Both the position numbers and the translations under genes were made by a program. DNA of 64,000 nt. It comes from Rossellomorea pakistanensis (GTDB lineage Bacteria > Bacillota > Bacilli > Bacillales > Bacillaceae_B). The notes beneath the pieces are model-generated. The model saw nothing but the letters and a program-made list of their open reading frames with translations. It ran no database searches and was not told where the DNA came from. The stretch spans positions 682,001 to 746,000 of the forward strand of contig NZ_JAFBDZ010000003.1 in NCBI RefSeq assembly GCF_016908495.1, in the 5' to 3' direction. Positions within the stretch are counted from its first letter, which is position 1. Each line of letters opens with the position of its first letter. Positions 47,391-56,449 of the stretch are shown piece after piece.

Positions 47391-48347
47391 ATGAATCAGT
47401 ATAGAGTGCTTTTATACTACAAATATGTAACCATAGAAAACCCTGAAGAGTTTACAGCCCAACATAAAGAATTTTGTGATTCCTTAGGGTTAAAAGGAAG
47501 AATTCTCATTGCATCTGAGGGAATCAACGGGACTGTATCAGGAACTGTGGAACAAACAAGTCAATACATGGATACTATGAAAAAAGATCCGCGTTTTGAA
47601 GATATGGTATATAAAATAGATGAAGCAAATGAGCATGCATTCCCAAAAATGAAAGTCCGTCATCGTCCAGAGCTTGTGACTCTTCGTTTAGAAGATGATG
47701 TAAATCCTAACAAAACGACGGGAGAATATTTGGATCCTAAAGAATTTTATAAAAGATTACAGGATGAAGATACCGTTGTTCTCGATGCTCGTAATGATTA
47801 TGAATATGACTTAGGTCATTTTAGAGGGGCCATTAAACCGGACATTGAAAACTTCCGCGATCTCCCTCAATGGGTAAGAGAAAATAAAGAAATTTTAGAA
47901 GGTAAGAAAATTATTACGTACTGTACTGGCGGCATTCGTTGTGAAAAATTCTCTGGCTGGCTTGTAAAAGAAGGTTTTGAGGATGTTGGCCAATTACATG
48001 GAGGGATTGTTACGTATGGGAAAGACCCAGAAGTTCAAGGTGAACTGTGGGATGGTCAGCTCTACGTATTTGATGAGCGAATTGGTGTGCCAGTTAACCA
48101 AAAAGAGCATGTTGTCGTTGGAAAAGATTATTTCTCAGGTGAGCCTTGTGAACGTTACGTCAACTGTGCGAACCCATTCTGTAATAAAAAGATTTTATGT
48201 TCAGAAGAAAATGAACATAAATATTTAAGAAGCTGTTCACATGAATGTCGTACACATGAGCGCAATCGATATATTATTGAGCATGATTTAACGGAAGAAG
48301 AAGTGGCAGAACGAATGGAAAAGATTAAAGAAACGGAAAAGGCTTAA
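47391..48347 (+). CDS. trhO: tRNA uridine(34) hydroxylase, rhodanese-like (UPF0176)
   Basis: 318 residues from the ATG at 47391 after TAGGTGG. N-terminal acylphosphatase-like region (about 1-95), rhodanese domain (about 120-215) with active Cys178 in [12 protein letters not shown], and a C-terminal cysteine-rich segment ([31 protein letters not shown]). TrhO hydroxylates wobble uridine as part of mo5U/cmo5U formation. Monocistronic. Confidence 0.95.
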   Translation: MNQYRVLLYYKYVTIENPEEFTAQHKEFCDSLGLKGRILIASEGINGTVSGTVEQTSQYMDTMKKDPRFEDMVYKIDEANEHAFPKMKVRHRPELVTLRLEDDVNPNKTTGEYLDPKEFYKRLQDEDTVVLDARNDYEYDLGHFRGAIKPDIENFRDLPQWVRENKEILEGKKIITYCTGGIRCEKFSGWLVKEGFEDVGQLHGGIVTYGKDPEVQGELWDGQLYVFDERIGVPVNQKEHVVVGKDYFSGEPCERYVNCANPFCNKKILCSEENEHKYLRSCSHECRTHERNRYIIEHDLTEEEVAERMEKIKETEKA

Positions 48348-48360
48348 AACCTTGGAAATG

Positions 48361-48400
48361 AAACGAGTAAATTCATTAAATGGATTTGCTCGTTTTTTTA
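48361..48400 (+). terminator. terminator of trhO
   Basis: AAACGAGTAAAT pairs with ATTTGCTCGTTT, followed by TTTT. Confidence 0.85.
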
Positions 48401-48518
48401 TGGAGGGATGGTGGCGAAACTCATTTGATTTGGGCATATATTTTCTAAGGAAAGAAAATTCAGATATATTGAAACCTTTTTTGTTTTGATTCGTAAAATA
48501 ATAATGGAGGGGATATAC

Positions 48519-48665
48519 ATGTTATGGTCTATAATCATAACGATCTCTGTCTTGGTTGTTCTTGGACTTGCTGGTGCATTAGGAAGAAGAGCTGTGCATC
48601 GAAATAACGAAGAGCAGCTGGAGGAGATGGAAAGGGTTAGAAATAATCATTGGCCAGGTGTATGA
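48519..48665 (+). CDS. 48-residue single-span membrane protein
   Basis: ATG at 48519, 7 bases after GGAGGGG. One membrane helix (about 4-21, IIITISVLVVLGLAGALG) then a charged tail with RRAVHRNNEEQLEEMERVRNN. The strong ribosome site and clean topology support it. Family not recognised. It is followed by a hairpin at 48699-48739. Confidence 0.65.
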   Translation: MLWSIIITISVLVVLGLAGALGRRAVHRNNEEQLEEMERVRNNHWPGV

Positions 48666-48698
48666 CGACGATTAAAAAATCTATTGTAATAAGGAGAA

Positions 48699-48739
48699 CC
48701 ACCACGTCCATATAAGTATTGATTATAGACGTGGTGGCT
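48699..48739. terminator. hairpin between small membrane gene and LysE-family gene
   Basis: CCACCACGTC pairs with GACGTGGTGG, inner ATAA/TTAT also pair. No T-run follows on either strand, so termination is only possible, not shown. Confidence 0.5.
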
Positions 48740-48776
48740 CAGGACCATTGTCTTCAGACAGACATTTATAAGATAG

Positions 48777-49391
48777 TTAATGATTTTTCTCCAATGCTAA
48801 TTTAAGTCCAAATCCTATTAGGACCAGTCCAGTTGCTTTGTCCATAACTTTTTGCACTTTAGGGGAAAGCAGCCAGTCACGCATATAGTTTATAAAAAAT
48901 ACATAGATAAAAAACCAAGTAATGGAAAGAATTGTGTAGATAATTCCCATCATAATAAGCTGATAAATTGTTCCTGAACCAGCATTCACAAATTGCGGAA
49001 GGAAGGTTAAGAAGAACATTGCTACCTTTGGATTAAGCACATTTGATAATAATCCTTGTTTATAAGCTGAATTTCGCTTTGATATCTGGCTTGAATCCGC
49101 TATATCGCTTTTCTTTTTCGACCAAAAGGAAGAAAGACCTAGATAAATTAAATAAATGGCACCTACATATTTAACGATTTCAAATGCAATAGCGGACTGC
49201 ATGAGTATAGCAGACAAACCGAATGCAGCGGCAAAAGTATGAATCAGACATCCCGTTGAAATTCCTAAAGCCATTTGAAATCCTGTCGTCCTACCAGTTG
49301 ATATGGTTCTCTTCGTAATGAGTGCGGTATCAATTCCAGGGCTCATGACGACGAAAAGGGAGAGTAATAAAAACGTAAAGAATTCATTCAT
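48777..49391 (-). CDS. LysE/RhtB family amino-acid exporter
   Basis: 204 residues from the ATG at 49391 after GGAGGGAAACG. Five to six membrane spans; MSPGIDTALITKRTISTGRTTGFQMALGISTG and KQGLLSNVLNPKVAMFFLTFLPQFV are the family signature. Exports amino acids or derivatives; substrate unknown. Single gene. Confidence 0.92.
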   Translation of the reverse strand: MNEFFTFLLLSLFVVMSPGIDTALITKRTISTGRTTGFQMALGISTGCLIHTFAAAFGLSAILMQSAIAFEIVKYVGAIYLIYLGLSSFWSKKKSDIADSSQISKRNSAYKQGLLSNVLNPKVAMFFLTFLPQFVNAGSGTIYQLIMMGIIYTILSITWFFIYVFFINYMRDWLLSPKVQKVMDKATGLVLIGFGLKLALEKNH

Positions 49392-49492
49392 TTCGTTTCC
49401 CTCCTGACCTGAATTTTTTTGAAATTTAACTAAATTTACCACACTTCAAATCGATTGTTAAGAAAAATATTAAGGTAGGGGTTGATTTCTTT

Positions 49493-49816
49493 CTATGAAA
49501 CGAGTTTCAACCCTGCAATACTAATGATGATCCCACTAATCAATAAGATTCGAATCCGATCTTTCGATTCATTAAAAAAAAGCATTCCGACAAGAACACT
49601 TCCAGCCGAACCGATTCCAGTCCAAATTGCATAGGCGGTTCCAACAGGTAAGGTTTTGACTGATAGAGAAAGTAAATAAAAGCTTATAGCACCGAAAACT
49701 ATACACGATAAGCTTGGAATAAGTTTTTTAAATCCTTCAGATAATTTCATGGAAAGGACACCGCCAACCTCTGCGAACCCAGCAATAATTAAACAAATCC
49801 ATGCCATGATGTTCAC
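49493..49816 (-). CDS. SMR multidrug efflux subunit, second of pair (YkkD-like)
   Basis: 107 residues, four membrane spans. The membrane-embedded Glu is in the first helix (AGFAEVGGVLSMKLSEGF) and TAYAIWTGIGSAGSVLVG is the family signature. Follows the other SMR gene by 8 bases; paired SMR proteins (YkkC/YkkD, EbrA/EbrB) act as heterodimers. Confidence 0.93.
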   Translation of the reverse strand: MNIMAWICLIIAGFAEVGGVLSMKLSEGFKKLIPSLSCIVFGAISFYLLSLSVKTLPVGTAYAIWTGIGSAGSVLVGMLFFNESKDRIRILLISGIIISIAGLKLVS

Positions 49817-49824
49817 CTCTAATC

Positions 49825-50184
49825 TTAAGATTGTAATGATTCTTGTTCATTAGTTGAAGCTGTCTTTTCATGATTGGTTAATTTTAAACCTATCACACAA
49901 GATAATAGCAGTAGAATAAAGAATATTTTCAGAAACGAGACAGGCTCTTCAAGAAATACCATTCCAATAATGGCAGTCCCTGCTGCTCCGATACCCGTAA
50001 AAATGGCATATGCCGTCCCAATGGGAATGAGCTTTATTGCTTTTGCGAAAAAATAGAAGCTAGAAGCAATTAGTACAATCGTGATCATGCTTGGTAAAAG
50101 GAGTGAGAACCCATTCGAATACTTTAAGCCTAACGCCCACGCAATTTCTAATAAACCACCAATAATTAAAAACATCCACGCCAT
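49825..50184 (-). CDS. SMR multidrug efflux subunit, first of pair (YkkC-like)
   Basis: 119 residues, four membrane spans, Glu in GGLLEIAWALGLKYSNGF and TAYAIFTGIGAAGTAIIG. The C-terminal tail is longer and charged (NHEKTASTNEQE). Starts directly after the tetR stop. No guanidine riboswitch is visible in front; the TetR operator is the likely control. Confidence 0.93.
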   Translation of the reverse strand: MAWMFLIIGGLLEIAWALGLKYSNGFSLLLPSMITIVLIASSFYFFAKAIKLIPIGTAYAIFTGIGAAGTAIIGMVFLEEPVSFLKIFFILLLLSCVIGLKLTNHEKTASTNEQESLQS

Positions 50185-50775
50185 TTATTTCACCTCATTA
50201 CTAATTCCATTCCAATAAACTTGCCATGATCCTTCTACTATTTGTTCAAACTTCTCGAACGAATCTACAATGTTACTGCGTGTAAAAATACCATCCAATA
50301 GACAATTAAAACTATTAACGTAAGGCTGAATATCGGCTGCTGGTATTTCCCCTTTATTCATTGATTCTTTAAACAAACCAGCCATCATTTCATCAAACTC
50401 ACGCTCAAAACGAATATTCATTTCATTAATTCTCTCCTTTAAAAGTTCAGGAGGAAACAGTAACATCCGTTTATAAAATAGGATAAGATCCTGATCCTCC
50501 CAGCACATTTTGGCATTTTCTATAATGATCTGATAAAGTGTAGCTTTTACTGAAGAATTTTTATCAGTAATCAATTGAAAAAATTGTTCATTATAGCCTT
50601 TAAATACTTTTTCTAATGCAGTTAGCAAGATATCATCCTTACTTGAAAAGTGATTATAAAGAGACGGTTTTTTTATTCCTACAAGCTTTGCAATATCTGC
50701 TAAGGAAGCACCTTCATACCCTTTTTGTGCAAATAATGAAATGGAAGTGTTGAGAATTTTGGTTTGAGTATCCAT
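50185..50775 (-). CDS. TetR-family repressor of the SMR pair
   Basis: 196 residues, ATG after GGAGGGATGT. N-terminal helix-turn-helix ASLADIAKLVGIKKPSLYNHFSSKDDIL (about 23-50). First gene of the operon with the two SMR genes. A palindrome at 50792-50811 just upstream is a good operator candidate, giving drug-induced self-regulation. Confidence 0.92.
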   Translation of the reverse strand: MDTQTKILNTSISLFAQKGYEGASLADIAKLVGIKKPSLYNHFSSKDDILLTALEKVFKGYNEQFFQLITDKNSSVKATLYQIIIENAKMCWEDQDLILFYKRMLLFPPELLKERINEMNIRFEREFDEMMAGLFKESMNKGEIPAADIQPYVNSFNCLLDGIFTRSNIVDSFEKFEQIVEGSWQVYWNGISNEVK

Positions 50776-50791
50776 TTACATCCCTCCTTAA

Positions 50792-50811
50792 ACTAACGAT
50801 CGGTAGTTAGT
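50792..50811. promoter_or_regulatory. TetR operator candidate
   Basis: ACTAAC and GTTAGT arms around an 8-base centre, 17 bases before the tetR start, typical of QacR/TetR-type sites. Confidence 0.7.
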
Positions 50812-50904
50812 ATCGTAGCATAGATTTTATTATAAGTAAATCAACAAAGGAATTAAAAATTTTATGTCGAATGATTGAATGATAGAATAGGGGAGGAATC
50901 ATCG

Positions 50905-51387
50905 ATGGAGATAAGTATTAGAACAGTAATGGTAAAAGATGCGGAAAGAATAAGTGAAATCATGAGACAAGAAAAAGTATTGCCAAATATCATTTCCCTT
51001 CCAAGCATGAGAACGGAAAAGATGGAGGAGCGGTTGAAAAACGCAACCGCTGAAAACCATGAGTTTGTTGCTGAGGTTAATGGGATGGTTGTTGGGTTTT
51101 GTGGTTTACATCAAGGACGAGGCAGGCGTTCACATAGTGGAACCCTTTTTATCATGGTGGACGAAGAGTATCATGGAAAGGGAGTCGGAACGGCCCTGAT
51201 AGAAAAAGTCATCGACCTTGCTGATCAATGGCTGCTTCTTGAGAGGATTGAACTAACAGTAATCGAGAACAATTCAAAAGCAAAATTACTTTATGAGCGC
51301 CTTGGATTTGTTGAAGAAGGACTGGCACACGGAACGATCGTACAACATGGGCAATATGTTGGCGAATATCAAATGGCTAGATACTGA
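50905..51387 (+). CDS. GNAT-family N-acetyltransferase
   Basis: 160 residues from the ATG at 50905 after GGGGAGGAATC. Acetyl-CoA loop in VDEEYHGKGVGTALIEKVI and the C-terminal NSKAKLLYERLGFVEEG block of GNAT enzymes are clear. Resembles L-amino-acid or phosphinothricin-type members; substrate not predictable. Confidence 0.9.
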   Translation: MEISIRTVMVKDAERISEIMRQEKVLPNIISLPSMRTEKMEERLKNATAENHEFVAEVNGMVVGFCGLHQGRGRRSHSGTLFIMVDEEYHGKGVGTALIEKVIDLADQWLLLERIELTVIENNSKAKLLYERLGFVEEGLAHGTIVQHGQYVGEYQMARY

Positions 51388-51424
51388 CCAAACGGAACAA
51401 TTCAAGAAAGGATGAATACCACTT

Positions 51425-51595
51425 TTGAAGAAGAAAAACAGTAAAAAACTATGGCTTTTTGACCTATTTATTACCATCATCATTTTTTTATGGATGATGG
51501 CCAACTTCTATAACGGTGAAACAGTGAAAGGATTTATATTTTTAATCTTATTTATCGTTATGATTGCTGTTTTATCATTTAAAAAAAGAAGATAG
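51425..51595 (+). CDS. 56-residue two-span membrane protein
   Basis: TTG start about 10 bases after AAAGGATG. A basic N-terminus (KKKNSKK), two hydrophobic spans (about 10-27 and 36-51) and a basic end (FKKRR) give a hairpin topology with both ends inside. It lies between the GNAT gene and selB; the selB ribosome site begins at its stop, so the two may be co-transcribed. Not recognised. Confidence 0.6.
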   Translation: MKKKNSKKLWLFDLFITIIIFLWMMANFYNGETVKGFIFLILFIVMIAVLSFKKRR

Positions 51596-51605
51596 GGGGA
51601 GGAGA

Positions 51606-53489
51606 GTGAATAAACGATACTACACGATTGGCATGGCCGGTCATATTGATCATGGAAAAACAACTTTAACAAAAGCGTTAACAAACATAGATACGGATCG
51701 ATTAAAAGAAGAAAAAGAACGGAATATTTCTATTGAGCCGGGCTTTGCTCCTCTTTTTGAGGATGAACAAATACAGGTATCTGTCGTTGATGTACCTGGT
51801 CATGAACGTTTTATCAGGCAGATGATTGCAGGAGTGGCAGGAATAGACCTCGTTGTTCTGGTTGTTGCAGCGGATGAGGGAGTTATGCCGCAAACGAAAG
51901 AGCACTTAGAAATCCTTTCTTTTCTTGGAATTAAATCTGGTATTGTTGCCTTAACCAAAATAGATCGAGTAGAAAAGGATCTCTATGATATAGCAAGGGA
52001 AGAAATTACAGAAGAGCTAGTCGGAACCGTGTTCGAAGGAGCCCCTATAGTTTTAGTCGATAGTTTGTCTGGGAAAGGGGTAGAGGAAGTAAAGACATAT
52101 ATTACAAAAACCATCGGGAAACAAGAAACGACGAGGATTCAAGGGGATTTTCGACTGCCCATTGATCAAGTTTTTACCGTAAAAGGACAAGGAACGGTTG
52201 TACGTGGAACCGTTTACGAAGGGATGGTAGAAGAAGGAGAAACTCTCCATGTTTTGCCATTAGGATTAGAAACCCGAGCCCGTCAAATTCAAGTTCATCA
52301 AAAAGGAGCAAAAATGGTCTATGGAGGTCAGCGTGCTGCCATCAACCTTTCAACACTTGCTAAAAATCAAATAAGACGTGGGGACGTTTTAGTGAAATCA
52401 CCACATTTTACCGTGACAAAAACGGTAGATGTAACCCTTAATCTTGTTCAAGATCTACAATATGAGGTAAAACAACGTATGCTTGTGAAAGTTCATACTG
52501 GTACTGCAGAGGTAATAGGAAAAATTGTTTTCTTTGATCGTAATGATGTTATGACAACTGATGAAGAGATTTATTGCCAATTGCGTTTGGAAGAACCCAT
52601 TGTCACGAAGCGAAACGATCGATTTATTGTGCGAAGACCGACTCCGAGTGAAACGATCGGGGGCGGAGAAATTATTGATCCAAATGGAGCCCGATATAAA
52701 TTTGGTGAAGAAACTATTGCCAAGCTGAAAGCAAAACGTGAAGGTGCTCCTGAAGAAAGACTTTTACGAGTAATCCAGAACTGGAAAGTAGGAAGTCGCG
52801 ATGAAATCCTACAGAAAACATCACTATCAGGTGATGAGCTTGATGCTGTTCTGTGTATAAATGACTGGATTACGATTAATGGCAGCCAGATTACACATTC
52901 GTCATTAGTAAAACAGTTATATACATATATCTCAAATAAACTTGAGGACTTTCACAATAAAGAGTCAATGAAATACGGGATAGATAAAGCAGAGCTTATT
53001 CAATCTCTCCAACCAGTTTGGGATAAGCAATTAGTTGAATATGTCCTTTCTCAAGGAAAGGACTGGAAGCAGGATGGCCCAATTATTTCTAAAGATAATT
53101 TTACTCCTCATGTCCCTTCACAGTGGAAAAAGCGTTCGGAAAATAGTCTCCTAAGTTTGAAAGAGTCAGGTAGGAAAGTGGAACCAATTGAGGTTTATTT
53201 AGTTAATGAAGGAATACCAAAGGAGCTCCAATCCTCTTTCATTCATTTTTATCGTGAGCAAAAACTGATTGTTCAACTGGAGGGTTCAGTTTGTTGGCAT
53301 ATAGAGGTATTTGATCATGCTTTAAAAATGTTAGTTGATCAAACGAATGAAACTTTTTCAATTAGCGAGGCGAAAGAAATACTAGGGCTTTCACGAAAAT
53401 ATATGATTCCATTTTTAGAATGCCTTGACAAAAAAGGATTCACTTTCAGGGATGGTGGGGAGAGAAGGTGGAAGGACGAAAGTAAATAG
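51606..53489 (+). CDS. selB: selenocysteine-specific elongation factor SelB
   Basis: 627 residues from a GTG at 51606, directly behind AGGGGGAGGAGA; a longer in-frame ATG lies inside the preceding small gene. EF-Tu-like GTPase with GHIDHGKT at 12-19, DVPGHERF and TKIDRV, then two beta-barrel domains, and a C-terminal series of winged helices (from about 375) that bind the SECIS hairpin. SelB brings Sec-tRNA to in-frame UGA. selA and selD are not in the window; the matching tRNA is at 35705. Confidence 0.95.
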   Translation: MNKRYYTIGMAGHIDHGKTTLTKALTNIDTDRLKEEKERNISIEPGFAPLFEDEQIQVSVVDVPGHERFIRQMIAGVAGIDLVVLVVAADEGVMPQTKEHLEILSFLGIKSGIVALTKIDRVEKDLYDIAREEITEELVGTVFEGAPIVLVDSLSGKGVEEVKTYITKTIGKQETTRIQGDFRLPIDQVFTVKGQGTVVRGTVYEGMVEEGETLHVLPLGLETRARQIQVHQKGAKMVYGGQRAAINLSTLAKNQIRRGDVLVKSPHFTVTKTVDVTLNLVQDLQYEVKQRMLVKVHTGTAEVIGKIVFFDRNDVMTTDEEIYCQLRLEEPIVTKRNDRFIVRRPTPSETIGGGEIIDPNGARYKFGEETIAKLKAKREGAPEERLLRVIQNWKVGSRDEILQKTSLSGDELDAVLCINDWITINGSQITHSSLVKQLYTYISNKLEDFHNKESMKYGIDKAELIQSLQPVWDKQLVEYVLSQGKDWKQDGPIISKDNFTPHVPSQWKKRSENSLLSLKESGRKVEPIEVYLVNEGIPKELQSSFIHFYREQKLIVQLEGSVCWHIEVFDHALKMLVDQTNETFSISEAKEILGLSRKYMIPFLECLDKKGFTFRDGGERRWKDESK

Positions 53490-53637
53490 TTGCGGGATTC
53501 AGAAAAAGGCATTTCCTATTTTTAGATGGAAGTGTCTTTTTTTATTCAGAATTCAAGGGATGAATAATAACACTTTATAATAAATCTACCTAAATCGTTA
53601 GGTATGTTAATACACTAAATATGGGAGGGATGGAAAA

Positions 53638-54177
53638 ATGTACTCAACAAATTCTGCTTCAATGAAACGAAGAATGATTGCACTGCTAATTGATTATCTT
53701 ATTATTATGGCGTACGGAGCTTTCCTATTAAGTATTTCATTTCTTCTTGGGCATCCACTTAATCCATTATTCGAAAATTCGGCTATGGTCGCCCAAACAG
53801 CCGGATTTATATTCGTAACTTTACCCGTTTTCCTTTATTTCTTTCTAACGGAATCTTCCAGTCTTGGCGGTACAATCGGAAAGAAGAAAATGAGTCTAAA
53901 AGTGGTTTGTATCAATGGATTGAAATTGAAAAGAGGAAGGTCCTTCATGAGATCATTTATAAAATTTCTTCCATGGGAGCTTGCTCATTTTGGAGTATAT
54001 AGATTAATTCTTCCCACTAATATCAGTGAATCTACCATCGTGACTCTATTAGTTGTGGTCAATATGATCACAATGCTCTATTTGATTACGCCAATGTTTA
54101 ATCGTGAAAGGAAATCGGTCTATGATTGGCTAGCGGGTACGAAAGTGGTAAAGGAAGAGGCGGATGAACAGATTTAG
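53638..54177 (+). CDS. RDD family membrane protein
   Basis: 179 residues, ATG after GGGAGGGATGG. RDD domain: MKRRMIALLIDYLIIM at 9-24, GGTIGKKKMSLKVV and the C-terminal RKSVYDWLAGTKVVKE. Three to four membrane spans. Some RDD proteins act as Na+/H+ antiporters; here the role is unknown. Confidence 0.9.
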   Translation: MYSTNSASMKRRMIALLIDYLIIMAYGAFLLSISFLLGHPLNPLFENSAMVAQTAGFIFVTLPVFLYFFLTESSSLGGTIGKKKMSLKVVCINGLKLKRGRSFMRSFIKFLPWELAHFGVYRLILPTNISESTIVTLLVVVNMITMLYLITPMFNRERKSVYDWLAGTKVVKEEADEQI

Positions 54178-54328
54178 TTGTATAAAAATTTTATGAAAAT
54201 TCCGGTGAAATCCTACAATAAATCCACATTAATTACACGATCTACACTTCTACATCTTTCATTCTTAAAAACTATTCCAATAAAAATCCGTCATAGAATC
54301 CTTGGACAAGCATACTCTTTATTATAAA

Positions 54329-54343
54329 ACGAAATCATTACGG
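54329..54343. promoter_or_regulatory. Zur box candidate before the zinc permease
   Basis: ACGAAATCATTACGG matches the core TCGTAATnATTACGA at 11 of the 14 defined positions; 39 bases before the start codon. Weaker than the two boxes further right. Confidence 0.55.
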
Positions 54344-54381
54344 TTACTATATATGGAATATAATATGAAGGAGTGAAAAGT

Positions 54382-55383
54382 ATGAATGCTTTTAAGGAAT
54401 CAGCACAGGATGTAATAGGAGTCTTATTGTTCGGTTGTTTTTTGTTATTGTTTATAGCCGGTGATTGGGTAAAAAATTTTTTTCCTAAAGAGTTTCCCAA
54501 TGATTCATTATTAAATATTAGTACGATCTTTTTGAGTATTATTCTCGAAGCCATCCCGTTTATTTTAATTGGTGTATTTGCATCTGCCATTATACAAGTC
54601 TTTATCTCTGAGAATATGTTAAAAAAGTTGATTCCAAAAAACCGACCATATATGGCGCTTGTCCCAGCAGCTTTGGTCGGTGCGTTACTACCTGTTTGCG
54701 AGTGTGCGATTGTCCCGGTGGCAAGGAGATTAATTAAAAAAGGAGTTCCCCAACATCTAGGTATCGTCATTATGGTAACGGCACCAATTTTGAATCCCAT
54801 AGTATTGGCCTCTACTTATTACGCATTTCAAAGTAATATGTTGGTGGTTTGGGGAAGAATGGGTATTGCATTTGTTGCTGCGATTTTCATTGGAGCATTA
54901 TTGTACAGGCTTTACGGAACGAAAAATGCCCTCATAGAAGAAACGAATCATGGACATGTTCACCATCAACTCGGTAAGCAAAATAAAGTGCTTCAAACCA
55001 TCATACATGCAAGCGATGAATTTTTTGATATGGGAAAATATCTGATCATCGGAGCGTTAGCGGCCTCTATTTTTCAAACGTTTCTTAATCGCGAAGTACT
55101 GATTACATTAGGAAGTGGAGATCTTATAGCTCCAGCCATAATGATGGGGTTTGCTTATATTGTCTCATTATGTTCTGAAGCAGATGCTTTCGTTGCATCA
55201 TCCTTTGGGACCATATTTACCTCCTCATCTTTACTTGCCTTTCTCGTTTATGGTCCTATGATTGATTTCAAAAATACACTATTAATGTTGGCCTATTTTA
55301 AAAAGAGGTTTGTTGTTCTCTTCATTGTTGTTGTAACCCTTGTAGTCTACCTGTCAATTTTACTATTTCAACAATTAATCTAA
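54382..55383 (+). CDS. YcgR/YraQ-type permease
   Basis: 333 residues from the ATG at 54382, 9 bases after GAAGGAG. Eight or more membrane spans; EAIPFILIGVFASAIIQVFI, VGALLPVCECAIVPVARRLIKKGVP and CSEADAFVASSFG are the permease family (DUF318) blocks with conserved cysteines. In B. subtilis ycgR-ycgQ and yciC belong to the Zur regulon, and this locus repeats that arrangement. A metal or metal-chaperone role is likely. Confidence 0.88.
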   Translation: MNAFKESAQDVIGVLLFGCFLLLFIAGDWVKNFFPKEFPNDSLLNISTIFLSIILEAIPFILIGVFASAIIQVFISENMLKKLIPKNRPYMALVPAALVGALLPVCECAIVPVARRLIKKGVPQHLGIVIMVTAPILNPIVLASTYYAFQSNMLVVWGRMGIAFVAAIFIGALLYRLYGTKNALIEETNHGHVHHQLGKQNKVLQTIIHASDEFFDMGKYLIIGALAASIFQTFLNREVLITLGSGDLIAPAIMMGFAYIVSLCSEADAFVASSFGTIFTSSSLLAFLVYGPMIDFKNTLLMLAYFKKRFVVLFIVVVTLVVYLSILLFQQLI

Positions 55384-55395
55384 AGAGGTGAACAC

Positions 55396-56298
55396 ATGAA
55401 TTCACAGCATCGATTTCATACATTTATAAGAGGTATTATATTGATCGGTTATGCTTTAATGATTTTTAAATTATTCATCACATTTAATCTCCAAAACTTT
55501 GTTGCATCAAAAATGCATCTCTATTTATATTTTGGTCTAGGTGTGTTTATTTTTCTTGGAGCCGTACAGGTGATAAGGGGAACTTCAGCAGATGGGGAAG
55601 AAAATCAATGTGGTTGTGGGGGACATGAACTGCCAAAAGGGGCTTTTCGATCAATTTTAATTTATAGTCTTTTTGTCCTTCCAATTTTAGCAGGTTTTCT
55701 TTTTCCGAGTAATCTTCTCGATAGCACCGTCGCGGCGAAAAGGGGAGTAAAATACGGGGAAGGATTATTTACTAAGCTACCTTCTTCGTCAGAAAAAAGC
55801 TCTGAAGAAGCGTCTGAGGACCCTAAGGAAATCAAATTTAATATCACACCAACTATTGATCATAATGCGAACTTTCCAATAGAATCAGATTTTGAAAAAT
55901 TAAAAGAACTTGTTCATGCTGCTGAAAAAATTTATGTAAGAGAGGAACAATTTATTCCTACCTTAAGTATTATCAATGAAAATGCGGAAGAATTTATTGG
56001 ACGTGAAATTCAAATGACGGGGTTTGTTTACAAGGATGAGAGTTTTTCTGAAGATGAAATCGTCGTTTCTAGATTTACAATCACTTGCTGTGTGGCTGAT
56101 GCATCTGTTTATGGGCTCCTAGCTAAAGATGCTTCACTATCGAAGTTAGAGTCCGATAAATGGATTAAAGTAAGCGGTATTATTGATACGATTGAATTTA
56201 ATGGTAGTAAGATGCCCGTTATCAAAAATCCAGTTTATGAAGTCATTCAAGTCCCTAAGAATCCATATGTTGAAGAGTTTTATATGAGGATTGAGTAA
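55396..56298 (+). CDS. TIGR03943 family protein (YcgQ-like)
   Basis: 300 residues, ATG after AAAGAGGTGAAC. Three membrane spans at the N-terminus, a CGCGG motif near residue 75 (NQCGCGGHELPKG), then an extracytoplasmic domain with GREIQMTGFVYKD and FTITCCVADASVYGL. Always found with the preceding permease family. 12 bases after it, so one operon. Confidence 0.9.
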   Translation: MNSQHRFHTFIRGIILIGYALMIFKLFITFNLQNFVASKMHLYLYFGLGVFIFLGAVQVIRGTSADGEENQCGCGGHELPKGAFRSILIYSLFVLPILAGFLFPSNLLDSTVAAKRGVKYGEGLFTKLPSSSEKSSEEASEDPKEIKFNITPTIDHNANFPIESDFEKLKELVHAAEKIYVREEQFIPTLSIINENAEEFIGREIQMTGFVYKDESFSEDEIVVSRFTITCCVADASVYGLLAKDASLSKLESDKWIKVSGIIDTIEFNGSKMPVIKNPVYEVIQVPKNPYVEEFYMRIE

Positions 56299-56321
56299 GG
56301 ATGGATGAAAATTAATTGATA

Positions 56322-56359
56322 TAAGTAGTGAATCTGATAAAAAATTCACTACTTTTTTA
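56322..56359 (+). terminator. terminator of the permease operon
   Basis: AAGTAGTGAAT pairs with ATTCACTACTT, then TTTTTA. Confidence 0.85.
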
Positions 56360-56412
56360 TTTTTATATTTATTGATTCCCCTTGTAAAACTTAATGTTCT
56401 ATTGTACAATAT

Positions 56413-56433
56413 AAATCGTAATAATTACGATTT
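56413..56433. promoter_or_regulatory. perfect Zur box before the CobW GTPase gene
   Basis: The 21-base palindrome with core TCGTAATAATTACGA (56416-56430), flanked by AAA and TTT, matches the Bacillus Zur consensus throughout. It lies 17 bases before the start codon. Confidence 0.93.
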
Positions 56434-56449
56434 AAGAAAGGGTAATAAT

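Noticed and set aside
49825..50184. Guanidine riboswitch (ykkC type) before the SMR pair
   Set aside because: The SMR genes follow tetR directly with no leader; a TetR palindrome is present instead.
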